This document shows positions 41,445 through 49,156 of a stretch of 64,000 nucleotides of DNA, in pieces. The translations under genes and the position numbers were made by a program. Where the stretch lies: NCBI RefSeq assembly GCF_002953255.1, contig NZ_CP026498.1, forward strand, positions 9,083,516 through 9,147,515. Direction: 5' to 3'. The notes below the pieces were generated by a model. The model worked only from the letters and a program-made list of their open reading frames with translations. It had not been told where the DNA came from and did not search any database. Positions within the stretch are counted from its first letter, which is position 1, and every line of letters starts with the position of its first letter. This stretch comes from Streptomyces sp. CB01881 (GTDB lineage Bacteria > Actinomycetota > Actinomycetes > Streptomycetales > Streptomycetaceae).

Positions 41445-42083
41445 TCAGGCCTCCGGAGCGAGGTCCAGCGCGCGGGCGAGGGCCGCCGTCAGCGGAGCGC
41501 GGTGGTCGGGCAGGTGCTCGGCGGCCCAGGCGTCGGCCGGCTCCAGGAAGGCGGCGAGGTCGCGCTCGGCCCCGGAGACCAGGCGGCGCAGCTCCGCGGC
41601 GGGCAGCTCGATCACCGGGCCGTCCGGGGCGCCGATGTCGGGGACCAGCCGCACCGTGTCGCCCACGCGCTCGGCCGTCGGCATCGGGTCGTGGCCGAAG
41701 CCTGCGGAGCCCGCGCCGTCCAGCACCTCCCACCAGTCCCGCCACTCCTCCAGGCCGTTGCAGCAGCCCGGGGTGAGGGTGACTCCGGTGGCGGTGTCGG
41801 TCACCCGGAAGCCGCCGGGGGCGAACAGGTGGTCCTTGACGAGGAGCCCGTGCAGAAGTGCGTCGACCGGATCGGCGGGAGGTGTCGGTCCGTCCTCCTC
41901 CTCGTGGTCGTCGGGGTCGTACGCGTTGCGGAGGGCGAGCCGGAGGACCGCCGTGCCGATGTCGGCACGGCTCATGTGCCCGCTCAGCGGCAGGAATTCG
42001 TAAGGCCGGTGGGTGCCGACCTGCCACATGTCGAAGTCGGCGGGAGGGACGAGGAGCTCCAGGACGGGCTGTATGAGGATCAC
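41445..42083 (-). CDS. Hypothetical protein, 212 aa
   Basis: A soluble acidic protein: MILIQPVLELLVPPADFDMWQVGTHRPYEFLPLSGHMSRADIGTAVLRLALRNAYDPDD, then GCCNGLEEWRDWWEVLDGAGSAGFGHDPMPTAERVGD and a C-terminal helical part (ELPAAELRRLVSGAERDLAAFLEPADAWAAEH). It matches no family I can name; the pattern resembles small immunity-like or SUKH-unrelated Streptomyces orphans. Codon use and the absence of a better frame support a real gene. It stands between the small secreted gene and DUF1990 in the same direction. Confidence 0.7.
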   Translation of the reverse strand: MILIQPVLELLVPPADFDMWQVGTHRPYEFLPLSGHMSRADIGTAVLRLALRNAYDPDDHEEEDGPTPPADPVDALLHGLLVKDHLFAPGGFRVTDTATGVTLTPGCCNGLEEWRDWWEVLDGAGSAGFGHDPMPTAERVGDTVRLVPDIGAPDGPVIELPAAELRRLVSGAERDLAAFLEPADAWAAEHLPDHRAPLTAALARALDLAPEA

Positions 42084-42150
42084 CCGGGGATTCTGTCGCG
42101 GCAGCGGGCTCCGGGGCCTCCGGATTCCGTCCCACCGGCTCGGTTCAGGC

Positions 42151-42705
42151 TCACCGGCCGGCGGCCGCCCCGGCGGTGGCGGCCGTGGCGATGCGGGTCA
42201 GGGCGCGGGCGCAGAGGTGGGCGAAGAGGCGCTGGGCGAGGGGGAGGAGGGGGCCGGCGAGGCGGGCGTACCAACTGCGGGGGCGGCTGAAGGCGTTGAC
42301 GGTGAACCAGACGGCCTTATCGGGGCCCATCTCGACGAGGAAGGTCTCCTCGCCGACGGCCAGGTGACCGCGCCGGGTGCCGTAGGCGAAGCCGTAGCGG
42401 TCGGGGCCGTCGGCGGTCCAGATGACCCGGCAGGGGGCGGCGGCGCGCAGCGGGCCGATGCCGATCGCGCAGTGGACGGCGGCGCCGGGCGCGGCCCGGT
42501 CGGCGTCGGTGGTGATGCGGACGCCGGCGGCGCGGTGCATCCGCCAGTCGAGGACGGCGGCTCCGGCGGCCTCCAGGGCGGCGCGGCCGTGGCCGATCGG
42601 CGCGCGGTGGCGGAGGTGGTTGTAGCCGGCGGGGAGCGGGCGGCCGGGCGTGGTGCTGGCGCCGGTCTCGGGGTAGTTGAGGTCGGTGGCCCGGGGCGTG
42701 GTCAT
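42151..42705 (-). CDS. DUF1990 family protein, 184 aa
   Basis: A DUF1990 (YndJ-partner) protein: DLNYPETGASTTPGRPLPAGYNHLRHRAPIGHGRAALEAAGAAVLDWRMHRAAGV, then VIWTADGPDRYGFAYGTRRGHLAVGEETFLVEM and VWFTVNAFSRPRSWYARLAGPLLPLAQRLFAHLCARAL. The family has a hydrophobic-ligand, START-like appearance and unknown activity. It begins 16 bp after the YndJ-like gene ends, in the same direction, so the pair is one operon; the same pairing is common in actinomycetes and in Bacillus YndH/YndJ loci. Confidence 0.85.
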   Translation of the reverse strand: MTTPRATDLNYPETGASTTPGRPLPAGYNHLRHRAPIGHGRAALEAAGAAVLDWRMHRAAGVRITTDADRAAPGAAVHCAIGIGPLRAAAPCRVIWTADGPDRYGFAYGTRRGHLAVGEETFLVEMGPDKAVWFTVNAFSRPRSWYARLAGPLLPLAQRLFAHLCARALTRIATAATAGAAAGR

Positions 42706-42721
42706 CGTGCGGCGTCCTTCG

Positions 42722-43600
42722 TCAGCGGGAGGGGCAGTGGGTCGGGGAGCGGGACGGGAAGGGGGCCGTGCGCGGTGACGGGGCGAGCCGGCGCCAGGCG
42801 AGCAGGGAGCAGAGGGCGAAGCCGAGTGCGTTGCCGACGCCGTGGGTCGCGGCCATCCAGGCCAGGGTGGGGTGGGGGAGTCCGGAGGCCTCGCCGAGTG
42901 CCCACCAGAGGGCGAGCAGCATGGTGGCGGCGAGGACGGCGGAGGCGGTTGCGAGCAGTGCGGCGGTGGTCCGGTCGGGGCTGCCGGTGCGCAGGTCGCG
43001 CCAGGTGATCAGGCCGACCAGCCACATGCCGGTGGTGAGCACGACGGCGCCGGCGAGTTCGGCCCAGTCGTCGACGAAGTAGCCCGCCAGGACGAGCAGG
43101 GTGCCGAGCGGCACGCTGAGCGCGGCGAACCGGGCGGCGGCGCCGGCCGGCCGGGCCTGGCAGACCAGTCCGGCGACCAGCGCGGCGGTGAACCCGGCGT
43201 AGTGGAAGTGCGGCACGGTGAGCGCGAGGATGTCGAGGTCGAAGCCGAACAGCTCGTGCCCGGAGCGTTCCGCGACCAGGGCGATCCCGGCCACCGAGGG
43301 GGTGGCGAGCGCGGTGAGCACGGCGACCTCGGCGGGCGCGGGCGAGCGGGTGCGGGCGAGCCGTAGCGGCACGTGGGCGGCGACGGCGAGGGTGCCGAGC
43401 GCGTAGAGGACGGCGCAGCCGGTGGCGAGACCGCCGCGCGGCAGCCAGAGCGAGAGGGCGCCGGGTACGGCGGCCAGCGGCCAGAGGCGGCGGAGGCGGG
43501 CGAGGCCGGGTTCGTCGATCAGGGCGAGGCCGAGCGGGATCACGGCGCCCATGCCGAGCAGGACCAGGAGGTCCACCAGTTCCGTGGTGCCCTTGCCCAT
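42722..43600 (-). CDS. YndJ-like multi-helix membrane protein, 292 aa
   Basis: About nine hydrophobic helices: VDLLVLLGMGAVIPLGLALI at the N-terminus, a middle block with VPHFHYAGFTAALVAGLVCQA (the His-x-His pair typical of YndJ-type proteins), and a final ATHGVGNALGFALCSLLAWRRL. It is an inner-membrane protein of unknown substrate. It is first in an operon with DUF1990. Two TTGAAC-type palindromes upstream suggest control by a TetR-like repressor that is not in this window's immediate neighbourhood. Confidence 0.83.
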   Translation of the reverse strand: MGKGTTELVDLLVLLGMGAVIPLGLALIDEPGLARLRRLWPLAAVPGALSLWLPRGGLATGCAVLYALGTLAVAAHVPLRLARTRSPAPAEVAVLTALATPSVAGIALVAERSGHELFGFDLDILALTVPHFHYAGFTAALVAGLVCQARPAGAAARFAALSVPLGTLLVLAGYFVDDWAELAGAVVLTTGMWLVGLITWRDLRTGSPDRTTAALLATASAVLAATMLLALWWALGEASGLPHPTLAWMAATHGVGNALGFALCSLLAWRRLAPSPRTAPFPSRSPTHCPSR

Positions 43601-43624
43601 GACGACCGCCCTGCCCGAGGTGTT

Positions 43625-43682
43625 TTGAACGTGTTCGAACTCTGCGCCGGTGACTTTACGCCGCAGTGTTGAACGCGTTCAA
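43625..43682. promoter_or_regulatory. Paired TTGAAC palindromes upstream of the YndJ/DUF1990 operon
   Basis: TTGAACGCGTTCAA (43669-43682) is perfect; TTGAACGTGTTCGA (43625-43638) is a near copy 44 bp away. They lie between the divergent YndJ and DUF1876 genes. Confidence 0.55.
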
Positions 43683-43773
43683 GTTGGCCTTGGAGTGTTG
43701 CCCGCCGCTCCCGTCTGGTGTTCGCGCTGGGTGCGGCGCACCCTGGAGGAGTAACCGCTGGAGGTGATCCGCC

Positions 43774-44043
43774 ATGCAGACTCTTGTCGGTTGGCACATC
43801 GAGATGGAGTTCCGCGAGGAGGGGCCGCGCACCGCAGCCGCCGCCCTGCTGCGGCTGAGCGACGGGTCGGAGCTGCGCGCGCACGGCTACACCAGCCGTC
43901 ACCCGTCGGACCCGGAACAGCTGCGGGTCGGCGAGGAGATCGCGGCCGCCCGAGCGCTCAACGACCTCGCCTCGCAGTTGCTCACCAAGGCCCACGGCGA
44001 GATCCAGGAGGTCAGCCCGGTCCCGACCCACCCGCTGACGTGA
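43774..44043 (+). CDS. DUF1876 family protein, 89 aa
   Basis: A small protein with the DUF1876 pattern: LVGWHIEMEFREEGPRTAAAALLRLSDGSELRAHGYTSRHPSDPEQLRVGEEIAAARALNDLASQLLTKAHGEI. The fold resembles a small dsRBD-like domain; function unknown. A strong GGAGGTGATC ribosome site precedes the ATG. Its TGA overlaps the GTG of the next gene (GTGA). It is divergent from the YndJ operon. Confidence 0.87.
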   Translation: MQTLVGWHIEMEFREEGPRTAAAALLRLSDGSELRAHGYTSRHPSDPEQLRVGEEIAAARALNDLASQLLTKAHGEIQEVSPVPTHPLT

Positions 44044-44297
44044 CGACGCCGGAGCGCGGCGCCGGCCCCGCCGGCCCCGCTTCCTCCGCCGACCACGCCG
44101 AATCCGCCGGCCACACCGTCCCCGTGGCCCAGCTCCACCGGGGGCCGCGCATCCCGCTGATCTGCCCGCGATGCGGGCACGAGCAGCAGGTGGTGCCGGG
44201 TGACGCCGGGCGGGCGGTGATGGTCGTGCACGTCGGTACCGGCCGGGGGGCCTGCGAGCCGGGCGACCTCGCGAAGGCGCCGGAGAACGGGATCTGA
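44040..44297 (+). CDS. Small zinc-ribbon-like protein, 85 aa
   Basis: A GTG start overlapping the DUF1876 stop leads to a Pro/Ala/Glu-rich segment and then one CxxC pair (IPLICPRCGHEQQVVPGDAGRAVMVVHVGTGRGACEPGDLA). It seems to be a coupled partner of DUF1876, but resembles no named family. A 20-bp tandem array starts just downstream. Confidence 0.62.
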   Translation: MTTPERGAGPAGPASSADHAESAGHTVPVAQLHRGPRIPLICPRCGHEQQVVPGDAGRAVMVVHVGTGRGACEPGDLAKAPENGI

Positions 44298-44320
44298 CGC
44301 CGGACGGGCGTGCCGCGCCC

Positions 44321-44480
44321 GGACGTCCCGGCCCTCGCCCGGACACCCCGGTCCGAGGCCGGACGTCCCGGCCCTCGCCCGGACACCCCGGTCCGAGCCC
44401 TGACGCCCCGGTCCGAGCCCTGACGCCCCGGTCCGAGCCCTGACGCCCCGGCCCGAGCCCTGACGCCCCGGCCCGTGGCG
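44321..44480. repeat. Eight tandem copies of a ~20-bp unit
   Basis: The unit varies around GGACGTCCCGGCCCTCGCCC, GGACACCCCGGTCCGAGCCC and TGACGCCCCGGTCCGAGCCC, strictly 20 bp apart from 44321 to 44480, in an untranslated stretch between convergent genes. There is no CRISPR spacer structure. Confidence 0.75.
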
Positions 44481-44529
44481 ATTCAAGCACCGGCCGCTGC
44501 CGGCGCGCACACCGTCAGTGCGGGCAGCG

Positions 44530-44970
44530 TCAGTTCGGGCAGTAGGTCGTCGGCGCCTGCCACTCCGGTCCGATCAGCCGCTGTTCCAGCTCGTTGAGCG
44601 TGATCCGGATGCCGACCGTCCCGGCCAGGCCGAGCCGGAAGCGGCTGCGGGCCAGGGCGATCAGCGCCTTCATGCCGTACTTGTTGATCAGCGAGGTGCG
44701 GTAACGCGCGGTGGCGTCCTCGTCGCAGACGGCCGCACGGGCAGGGAGCTGGCGGCCGGTGGGGCGCCCGTGGGCGTCGCAGGGGCCGACCAGCACCTTG
44801 GGGTGGTGCCGGATGCGTTCGGCCTCGCCGGAGTGGGCGGGGGTCCAGATGCCGAGCGCCGTACCGTCGGCGACCACCCAGATCGGCGAGCGCATCTGGC
44901 TGCCGTCCGCGCCGAAGGTGGTGAGCAGGAGGTATCTGCTGTCGGCGAGCTGGTCGGTACGGTCGTGCAC
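44530..44970 (-). CDS. PPOX-class F420-dependent oxidoreductase, 146 aa
   Basis: A split-barrel protein of the PPOX/F420 type: VHDRTDQLADSRYLLLTTFGADGSQMRSPIWVVADGTALGIWTPAHSGEAERIRHHPKVLVGPCDAHGRPTGRQLPARAAVCDED, followed by the helical end YRTSLINKYGMKALIALARSRFRLG. This closely matches TIGR03666-type families that bind F420 or flavin. The GTG at 44970 follows GGAGGACATC and is clearly the start, although the frame stays open far upstream. Confidence 0.88.
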   Translation of the reverse strand: MHDRTDQLADSRYLLLTTFGADGSQMRSPIWVVADGTALGIWTPAHSGEAERIRHHPKVLVGPCDAHGRPTGRQLPARAAVCDEDATARYRTSLINKYGMKALIALARSRFRLGLAGTVGIRITLNELEQRLIGPEWQAPTTYCPN

Positions 44971-45472
44971 GATGTCCTCCCTTTCCGGGTAGGGCAGGGT
45001 CGGTGTCACCGGGCGCATCCGCGTTCCGCCGCTTCCGCGTTCCGGGCCTTCCGTGGGCCGGCTCGTCCGCGCTCCGGGCCGCAGTGGCCCCGGTCGCGCC
45101 TCCGTGGCCGTGGCCGCGGGCGGTCTCGTGGTGCTTCCCCGGCGGCGGGCCCGGTGCTCCGGGCTCCCCCGCCGTGCACCCACGGGGACGGCCTGACGGG
45201 GCGCGGGTCGGCGCACGGGCCGGGTGGGCGACTCCATTCTCGTCCACGGGGGCCGCCGGTTCGAGGGGTCGCGGCCGCCCGTGTCACCGGTGCGGCGCAG
45301 AGGGGGCGCACAAGCCCACCCGGACGGCGTAGGCGACGGGGCCGGCGGCAGGTGCGGACGGGGGGCCGCCGGAGGCGGCCGCGCCGGCCGCTGCCGGAGA
45401 ACGGCGGACGGCCCGCCCGGTGTCGGAACACCGGACGGGCCGCCTCGCACCCTTGCGCGTACCCCGTGAGGG
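44971..45472. other. Gap holding a terminator but no supported gene
   Basis: Apart from the terminator at 45410-45441, the 500 bp between the two leftward genes show only shadow frames. The oxidoreductase promoter should lie near 44975-45060. Confidence 0.4.
45410..45441 (-). terminator. Hairpin terminator after the DHA2 MFS gene
   Basis: Arms GGCCCGCCCGGTGT (45410-45423) and ACACCGGACGGGCC (45428-45441) pair with one internal mismatch around a CGGA loop, 32 bp beyond the stop codon of the exporter. Confidence 0.65.
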
Positions 45473-47005
45473 TCAGTGCACCAGCACCGGCACCTCGTTG
45501 CCGTCCACCGCGCCCGCACCCGAGCCGGAGGCGGCCGTGGAGCCGCCGGGGCGGCCGGCGTTGATCAGCACGAAGGCGATCGCGGCGGCCGTCACCAGGA
45601 TCCCGAAGGACCACCAGATCGCGGTGGAGAAGCCCTCCACCATGCCCTGGAACTGCACCGCCCTGGCCGCGGCCGGGGTGGTCGCGTCGTGGACGTGCGC
45701 GGCCAGCCAGGTGGCGGAGGCGCTGGCGGCGATGGTGTTCAGCAGCGCGGTGCCGATGGCGCCGCCGACCTGCTGCGAGGTGTTGACCATGGCCGACGCC
45801 ACACCGGCGTCGCGCGGCTGGACGCCGTGCGTGGCCAGGCTCATCGCCGGCATGAACGCGGTGCCCATGCCGAGGCCCATCAGGATCAGGCCGGGCAGGA
45901 TCAGCGCCGGGTAGGAGGTGTCCAGGCCGATCTGGGTGAGCAGCAGCATGCCGATCGAGGCGACCAGGAAGCCGGGCGCCATCAGGAAGCGGGCCGGGAC
46001 CCGGGTCATCAGCCGGGCGCCGATCTGGGTGGAGCCGGTGATCATGCCCGCCACCATCGGCAGGAAGGCGACGCCGGTCAGGACCGGGCTGTAGCCGAGC
46101 ACGATCTGCAGGTAGTAGGTCAGGAACAGGAAGAGACCGAACATGCCGATCACGGCCAGGCCCAGCGACAGGTAGACCCCGCCGCGGTTGCGGTCGAGGA
46201 CGACCCGCAGCGGCAGCAGCGGCGCCTTGACCTTCCGCTCGACCAGGACGAACGCGCCCAGCAGGACGCCGGCGGCGACGAACAGGCCGATCGTCACGCC
46301 GGAGGACCAGCCGTCCGACTCGGCGCGGGTGAAGCCGTAGACCAGCGAGACCAGGCCGAGGGTGACCAGCACCACGCCGGGGATGTCCAGCCGGTTGCGG
46401 TTGCGGCCCCCGGCGGGCTCGCGGATCACCATCACCGCGCCGGCCGCGGCGACCACGGCGAACGGGATGTTGACGAAGAAGGTCCAGCGCCAGTTCATGT
46501 ACTCGGTCAGCAGGCCGCCGAGGATCAGGCCGATCGCGCCGCCACCGCCGGCGATGGCGCCGTAGATGCCGAATGCCTTGGCGCGCTCCTTGGCCTCGGT
46601 GAACGTCACGGCCAGCAGCGACAGCGCGGCCGGGGCGAGCAGTGCGCCGAACGCGCCCTGGAGGGCGCGTGCCCCGAGCAGCATGGCGGTGTTGGCGGCG
46701 GCGCCGCCGAGCGCGGAGGCCAGTGCGAAGCCGGTCAGGCCGACCACGAAGGTGCGCTTGCGGCCCCACAGGTCGGCGATCCGGCCGCCGAAGAGCAGCA
46801 GCCCGCCGAAGGCCAGCGCGTACGCGGTGATCACCCACTGGCGGTTGCCGTCGGTGATGCCGAGGTCCTTCTGGGCGGACGGCAGGGCGATGTTCACGAT
46901 GGTGGCGTCGAGGACGACCATCAGCTGGGCGAGCCCGATGAATATCAGTGCCTTCCAGCGCCTCGGATCGGGCTGGGTTTCGGGCAGGGCGTCGGTTTTT
47001 GGCAT
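45473..47005 (-). CDS. DHA2-family (EmrB/QacA-like) MFS exporter, 510 aa
   Basis: A fourteen-helix drug exporter: LIFIGLAQLMVVLDATIVNIALPSAQKDLG (helix 1, motif D1), WVITAYALAFGGLLLFGGRIADLWGRKRTFVVGLTGF (motif A), then RAKAFGIYGAIAGGGGAIGLILGGLLTEYMNWRWTFFVNIPF (motif C in helix 5), and two more C-terminal helices before a Gly/Ser-rich tail. The pattern fits multidrug or antibiotic efflux. ATG at 47005 was chosen with GAAGTGAG upstream; a GTG at 47017 in the same frame is an alternative. It lies 182 bp downstream of the TetR gene in the same direction. Confidence 0.9.
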   Translation of the reverse strand: MPKTDALPETQPDPRRWKALIFIGLAQLMVVLDATIVNIALPSAQKDLGITDGNRQWVITAYALAFGGLLLFGGRIADLWGRKRTFVVGLTGFALASALGGAAANTAMLLGARALQGAFGALLAPAALSLLAVTFTEAKERAKAFGIYGAIAGGGGAIGLILGGLLTEYMNWRWTFFVNIPFAVVAAAGAVMVIREPAGGRNRNRLDIPGVVLVTLGLVSLVYGFTRAESDGWSSGVTIGLFVAAGVLLGAFVLVERKVKAPLLPLRVVLDRNRGGVYLSLGLAVIGMFGLFLFLTYYLQIVLGYSPVLTGVAFLPMVAGMITGSTQIGARLMTRVPARFLMAPGFLVASIGMLLLTQIGLDTSYPALILPGLILMGLGMGTAFMPAMSLATHGVQPRDAGVASAMVNTSQQVGGAIGTALLNTIAASASATWLAAHVHDATTPAAARAVQFQGMVEGFSTAIWWSFGILVTAAAIAFVLINAGRPGGSTAASGSGAGAVDGNEVPVLVH

Positions 47006-47187
47006 GGGGGTACTCACTTCACGGTGCGAGGTGTACGGATCAGGGGTGGTCTGTGTGCGAAGAATGTCGGTGCCGGTGTTGGTGGACCGGCGCGTGCGGG
47101 CCTGCGCCGGCGCGGATCACCGTGGATCGGCGCGGGCGGTCCGGGCGGTCGTCGCGGCTGGGTGCCGGCCGCCGGGGCGGCTGTGGG

Positions 47188-47856
47188 TCAGTGGTCCGTG
47201 TGGAAGTCCTCGAAGGTCGCGGCCCGGCCGGGCAGGGCCGAGCGGGCGGGCGCCCGCATGCCGTCCAGGAACAGCTGCAGGTGCCGGTGGACGAACTCCT
47301 CCAGGAGCTGGCAGGAGGTGTCCGGCAGTGGGCGGGTGAGCTGGCTCATCGCGATGAACAGGTCACCGTGGTCGACGTCCGGCCGCAGTTCGCCCGCCTG
47401 CTTGGCGCGTTCCATCAGGTCGCCGACGACGGCCGTCAGCCGGTGGCGGGCGTCCACCAGGTCCGGGTCGTTCGGGTCGATCCGGTTGGTGAGGATCGGG
47501 CACAGGGCGCCGACCTTCTCTCCCACCGTCGCGTGCGCGAACCGCTGGAGGGCGTCGAAGGGGCCGTCGCCCTCCGCCTCCGCCGTCTCGGCGAGGGTCA
47601 GGATGCGGTTCTTGACGAGCAGTGCCACCTCGCGGATCAGCGCGGTGCGGTCCGGGAAGTTCCGGTACAGCGTCGCGTTGCCGACGCCCGCCCGCTTCGC
47701 GATCTCGTCCAGCGGCGCGTCCGCGCCGTGCTCGACGAAGGCGTCCCGCGCCGCCAGGACGATCCGCTCACGGTTGCGGATCGCGTCCGCGCGCAGCTTG
47801 GGCGTGCGGACGGGCTCCGCGGTGCGGCCCGGCGTGGCGGCGGTGGTGCTGCTCAC
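47188..47856 (-). CDS. TetR-family transcriptional regulator, 222 aa
   Basis: The helix-turn-helix is RNRERIVLAARDAFVEHGADAPLDEIAKRAGVGNATLYRNFPDRTALIREVALL; the C-domain contains GEKVGALCPILTNRIDPNDPDLVDARHRLTAVVGDLMERAKQAGELRPDVDHGDLFIAMSQLTRPLP, like many SCO-type TetR proteins that control adjacent exporters. It lies upstream of the DHA2 gene in the same direction. Two CGGGGA-N5-TCCCCG sites lie just upstream and are probably its own operators. Confidence 0.9.
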   Translation of the reverse strand: MSSTTAATPGRTAEPVRTPKLRADAIRNRERIVLAARDAFVEHGADAPLDEIAKRAGVGNATLYRNFPDRTALIREVALLVKNRILTLAETAEAEGDGPFDALQRFAHATVGEKVGALCPILTNRIDPNDPDLVDARHRLTAVVGDLMERAKQAGELRPDVDHGDLFIAMSQLTRPLPDTSCQLLEEFVHRHLQLFLDGMRAPARSALPGRAATFEDFHTDH

Positions 47857-47877
47857 TGCGTGCTCCTCCCGGCATAC

Positions 47878-47933
47878 CGGGGATGTTTTCCCCGCTTAGG
47901 CCTTCACGGGAGCAAACGGGGATCCAGTCCCCG
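47878..47933. promoter_or_regulatory. Two CGGGGA-N5-TCCCCG operators upstream of the TetR gene
   Basis: Perfect arms at 47878-47894 (spacer TGTTT) and 47917-47933 (spacer TCCAG), 39 bp apart, in the region upstream of the TetR start at 47856. They are likely autoregulatory sites. Confidence 0.65.
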
Positions 47934-47961
47934 GAAATTTCGTCTTCGCGTGTGACCTGCA

Positions 47962-48423
47962 TCACATCTCCCCGGAGGGGCGGGTGAGGTTCCCCTCCAG
48001 TCGGCCCAGCAGCCGGATCAGCTCGGCCTGCTCGGCCTCGTCCAGCCCGGCCAGGGTCACCTGTTCCAGCTCCCGCCAGGCCTGCGCGACCTGGTCGCGC
48101 AGTGCGCAGGCCGCCGCCGTCGCCTCGACCAGCACGGCCCGCCGGTCGTTCTCGCTGCGCCGGCGGCGGACGAAGCCGGCCTGCTCCAGGCGCTGCACCA
48201 TGCGCGTGACGGTGGAGGCGTCGACCGCGAGCTGTTCGATCAGCGCGGCCTGCGGCTGCGGCCCGCCGTCCCAGAGCAGCATCATCAGCAGCTCCTGGCC
48301 GGCGTGCAGCCCGTGCGGGCGCAGCAGCCGTTCGGCGGTGGCCCGGTGCAGGCGGGCGACCCGGGCGATGGCCTGGCTGGTGCCGCCGGCGTCGGCCAGG
48401 GGCTGGTTCTGGTGGGCGCTCAC
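47962..48423 (-). CDS. MarR-family transcriptional regulator, 153 aa
   Basis: A winged-helix MarR protein: IARVARLHRATAERLLRPHGLHAGQELLMMLLWDGGPQPQAALIEQLAVDASTVTRMVQRLEQAGFVRRRRSENDRRAVLVEATAAACALRDQVAQAWRELEQVTLAGLDEAEQAELIRLLGRLEGNL. GTG start at 48423. It is divergent from the AtaL-like gene at 48570; the three (C/A)TTG-N6-CAAG sites between them are the probable operators. Confidence 0.9.
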   Translation of the reverse strand: MSAHQNQPLADAGGTSQAIARVARLHRATAERLLRPHGLHAGQELLMMLLWDGGPQPQAALIEQLAVDASTVTRMVQRLEQAGFVRRRRSENDRRAVLVEATAAACALRDQVAQAWRELEQVTLAGLDEAEQAELIRLLGRLEGNLTRPSGEM

Positions 48424-48429
48424 CCGGTG

Positions 48430-48532
48430 ATTGTATGCGCAAGCGGGTGGCCTGCCGCTCTCCAGGGTCCCTTGCGTTGGGAGGGGTCCAGGCGTTTACT
48501 TGGCCGCGCAAGCATTTACTTGGCCGCACAAG
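48430..48532. promoter_or_regulatory. Three TTG-N6-CAAG sites between MarR and AtaL-like genes
   Basis: ATTGTATGCGCAAG (48430-48443), CTTGGCCGCGCAAG (48499-48512) and CTTGGCCGCACAAG (48519-48532). The last two lie in a 20-bp direct repeat. The motif fits a MarR binding site. Confidence 0.6.
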
Positions 48533-48569
48533 CAGTGTGCGGTCGGGATGGCCGTGAGGGAGAGCAGTC

Positions 48570-49016
48570 ATGCGGGTCGTCAGTCAGAGCGTGCGCGTCA
48601 ACGAGCCGGGCGAGCAGCTGCGCCTCACTCGGGACGACGTCTGGGCGGCGCTGGAGCGGAAGGCCGAGAACGCGGTGCCGTTCGTCGCCGCGATGGACGA
48701 GTGCACCGTGCTGGAACGGACCGCGAACGGGCTGGTCCGCGAGGTCGTCTTCCATGGTGAACGGGTGCGTGAGGAGGTCGTCTTCCACCCGAAGGCCCGG
48801 GTCAGCTTCCTCCGCAACGACGAGCGGGGCGCCTGGGTGATCCACAACGACATCGAGGAGGGCGGGGACGGCCTCGCGCTCACCTTCCGCGGCGAGCTGG
48901 AACTCGGCGACGGGCTGGACGAGGACGCCGCCGCCGAGCGCATGCGGTCCGGCTATCTGCGGGCCCTGCAGGCCACCCTCCGGCTGGCCCGGGAGGCGGC
49001 CCGGCCGGCGCGGTGA
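48570..49016 (+). CDS. AtaL-like (DUF1857-type SRPBCC) protein, 148 aa
   Basis: MRVVSQSVRVNEPGEQLRLTRDDVWAALERKAENAVPFVAAMDECTVLERTANGLVREVVFHGERVREEVVFHPKARVSFLRNDE fits the AtaL-like/DUF1857 START-fold family. A related protein acts in antibiotic biosynthesis, but most members have no known function. ATG at 48570. It is divergent from the MarR gene, its likely regulator. Confidence 0.85.
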   Translation: MRVVSQSVRVNEPGEQLRLTRDDVWAALERKAENAVPFVAAMDECTVLERTANGLVREVVFHGERVREEVVFHPKARVSFLRNDERGAWVIHNDIEEGGDGLALTFRGELELGDGLDEDAAAERMRSGYLRALQATLRLAREAARPAR

Positions 49017-49074
49017 GCGGCCCCGTGCGGCGGCCCGGGCTCCCCGGGCTGCCGGGCGGTGCGCCGGCCCCGGC

Positions 49075-49103
49075 GTATTGAAAATGAAAACGAATACCGT
49101 TAA
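49075..49103. promoter_or_regulatory. AT-rich Zur/Fur-like box upstream of the ATP-grasp operon
   Basis: GTATTGAAAATGAAAACGAA is followed by TACCGTTAA. This 29-bp patch is far less GC rich than its surroundings. The TGAAAATG half resembles Streptomyces Zur boxes, and the outer GTATT/AATAC pair gives partial symmetry; the right half matches poorly. It lies about 55-80 bp upstream of the operon start. Confidence 0.4.
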
Positions 49104-49156
49104 GTTCTCTGACGGCACGTCGGACCGGCCTGCCACCGCCGTCGAGAGGGAGAGCC

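Noticed and set aside
44321..44480. Possible CRISPR array
   Set aside because: The 20-bp units abut directly with no unique spacers and no cas genes are nearby, so it is a tandem repeat.
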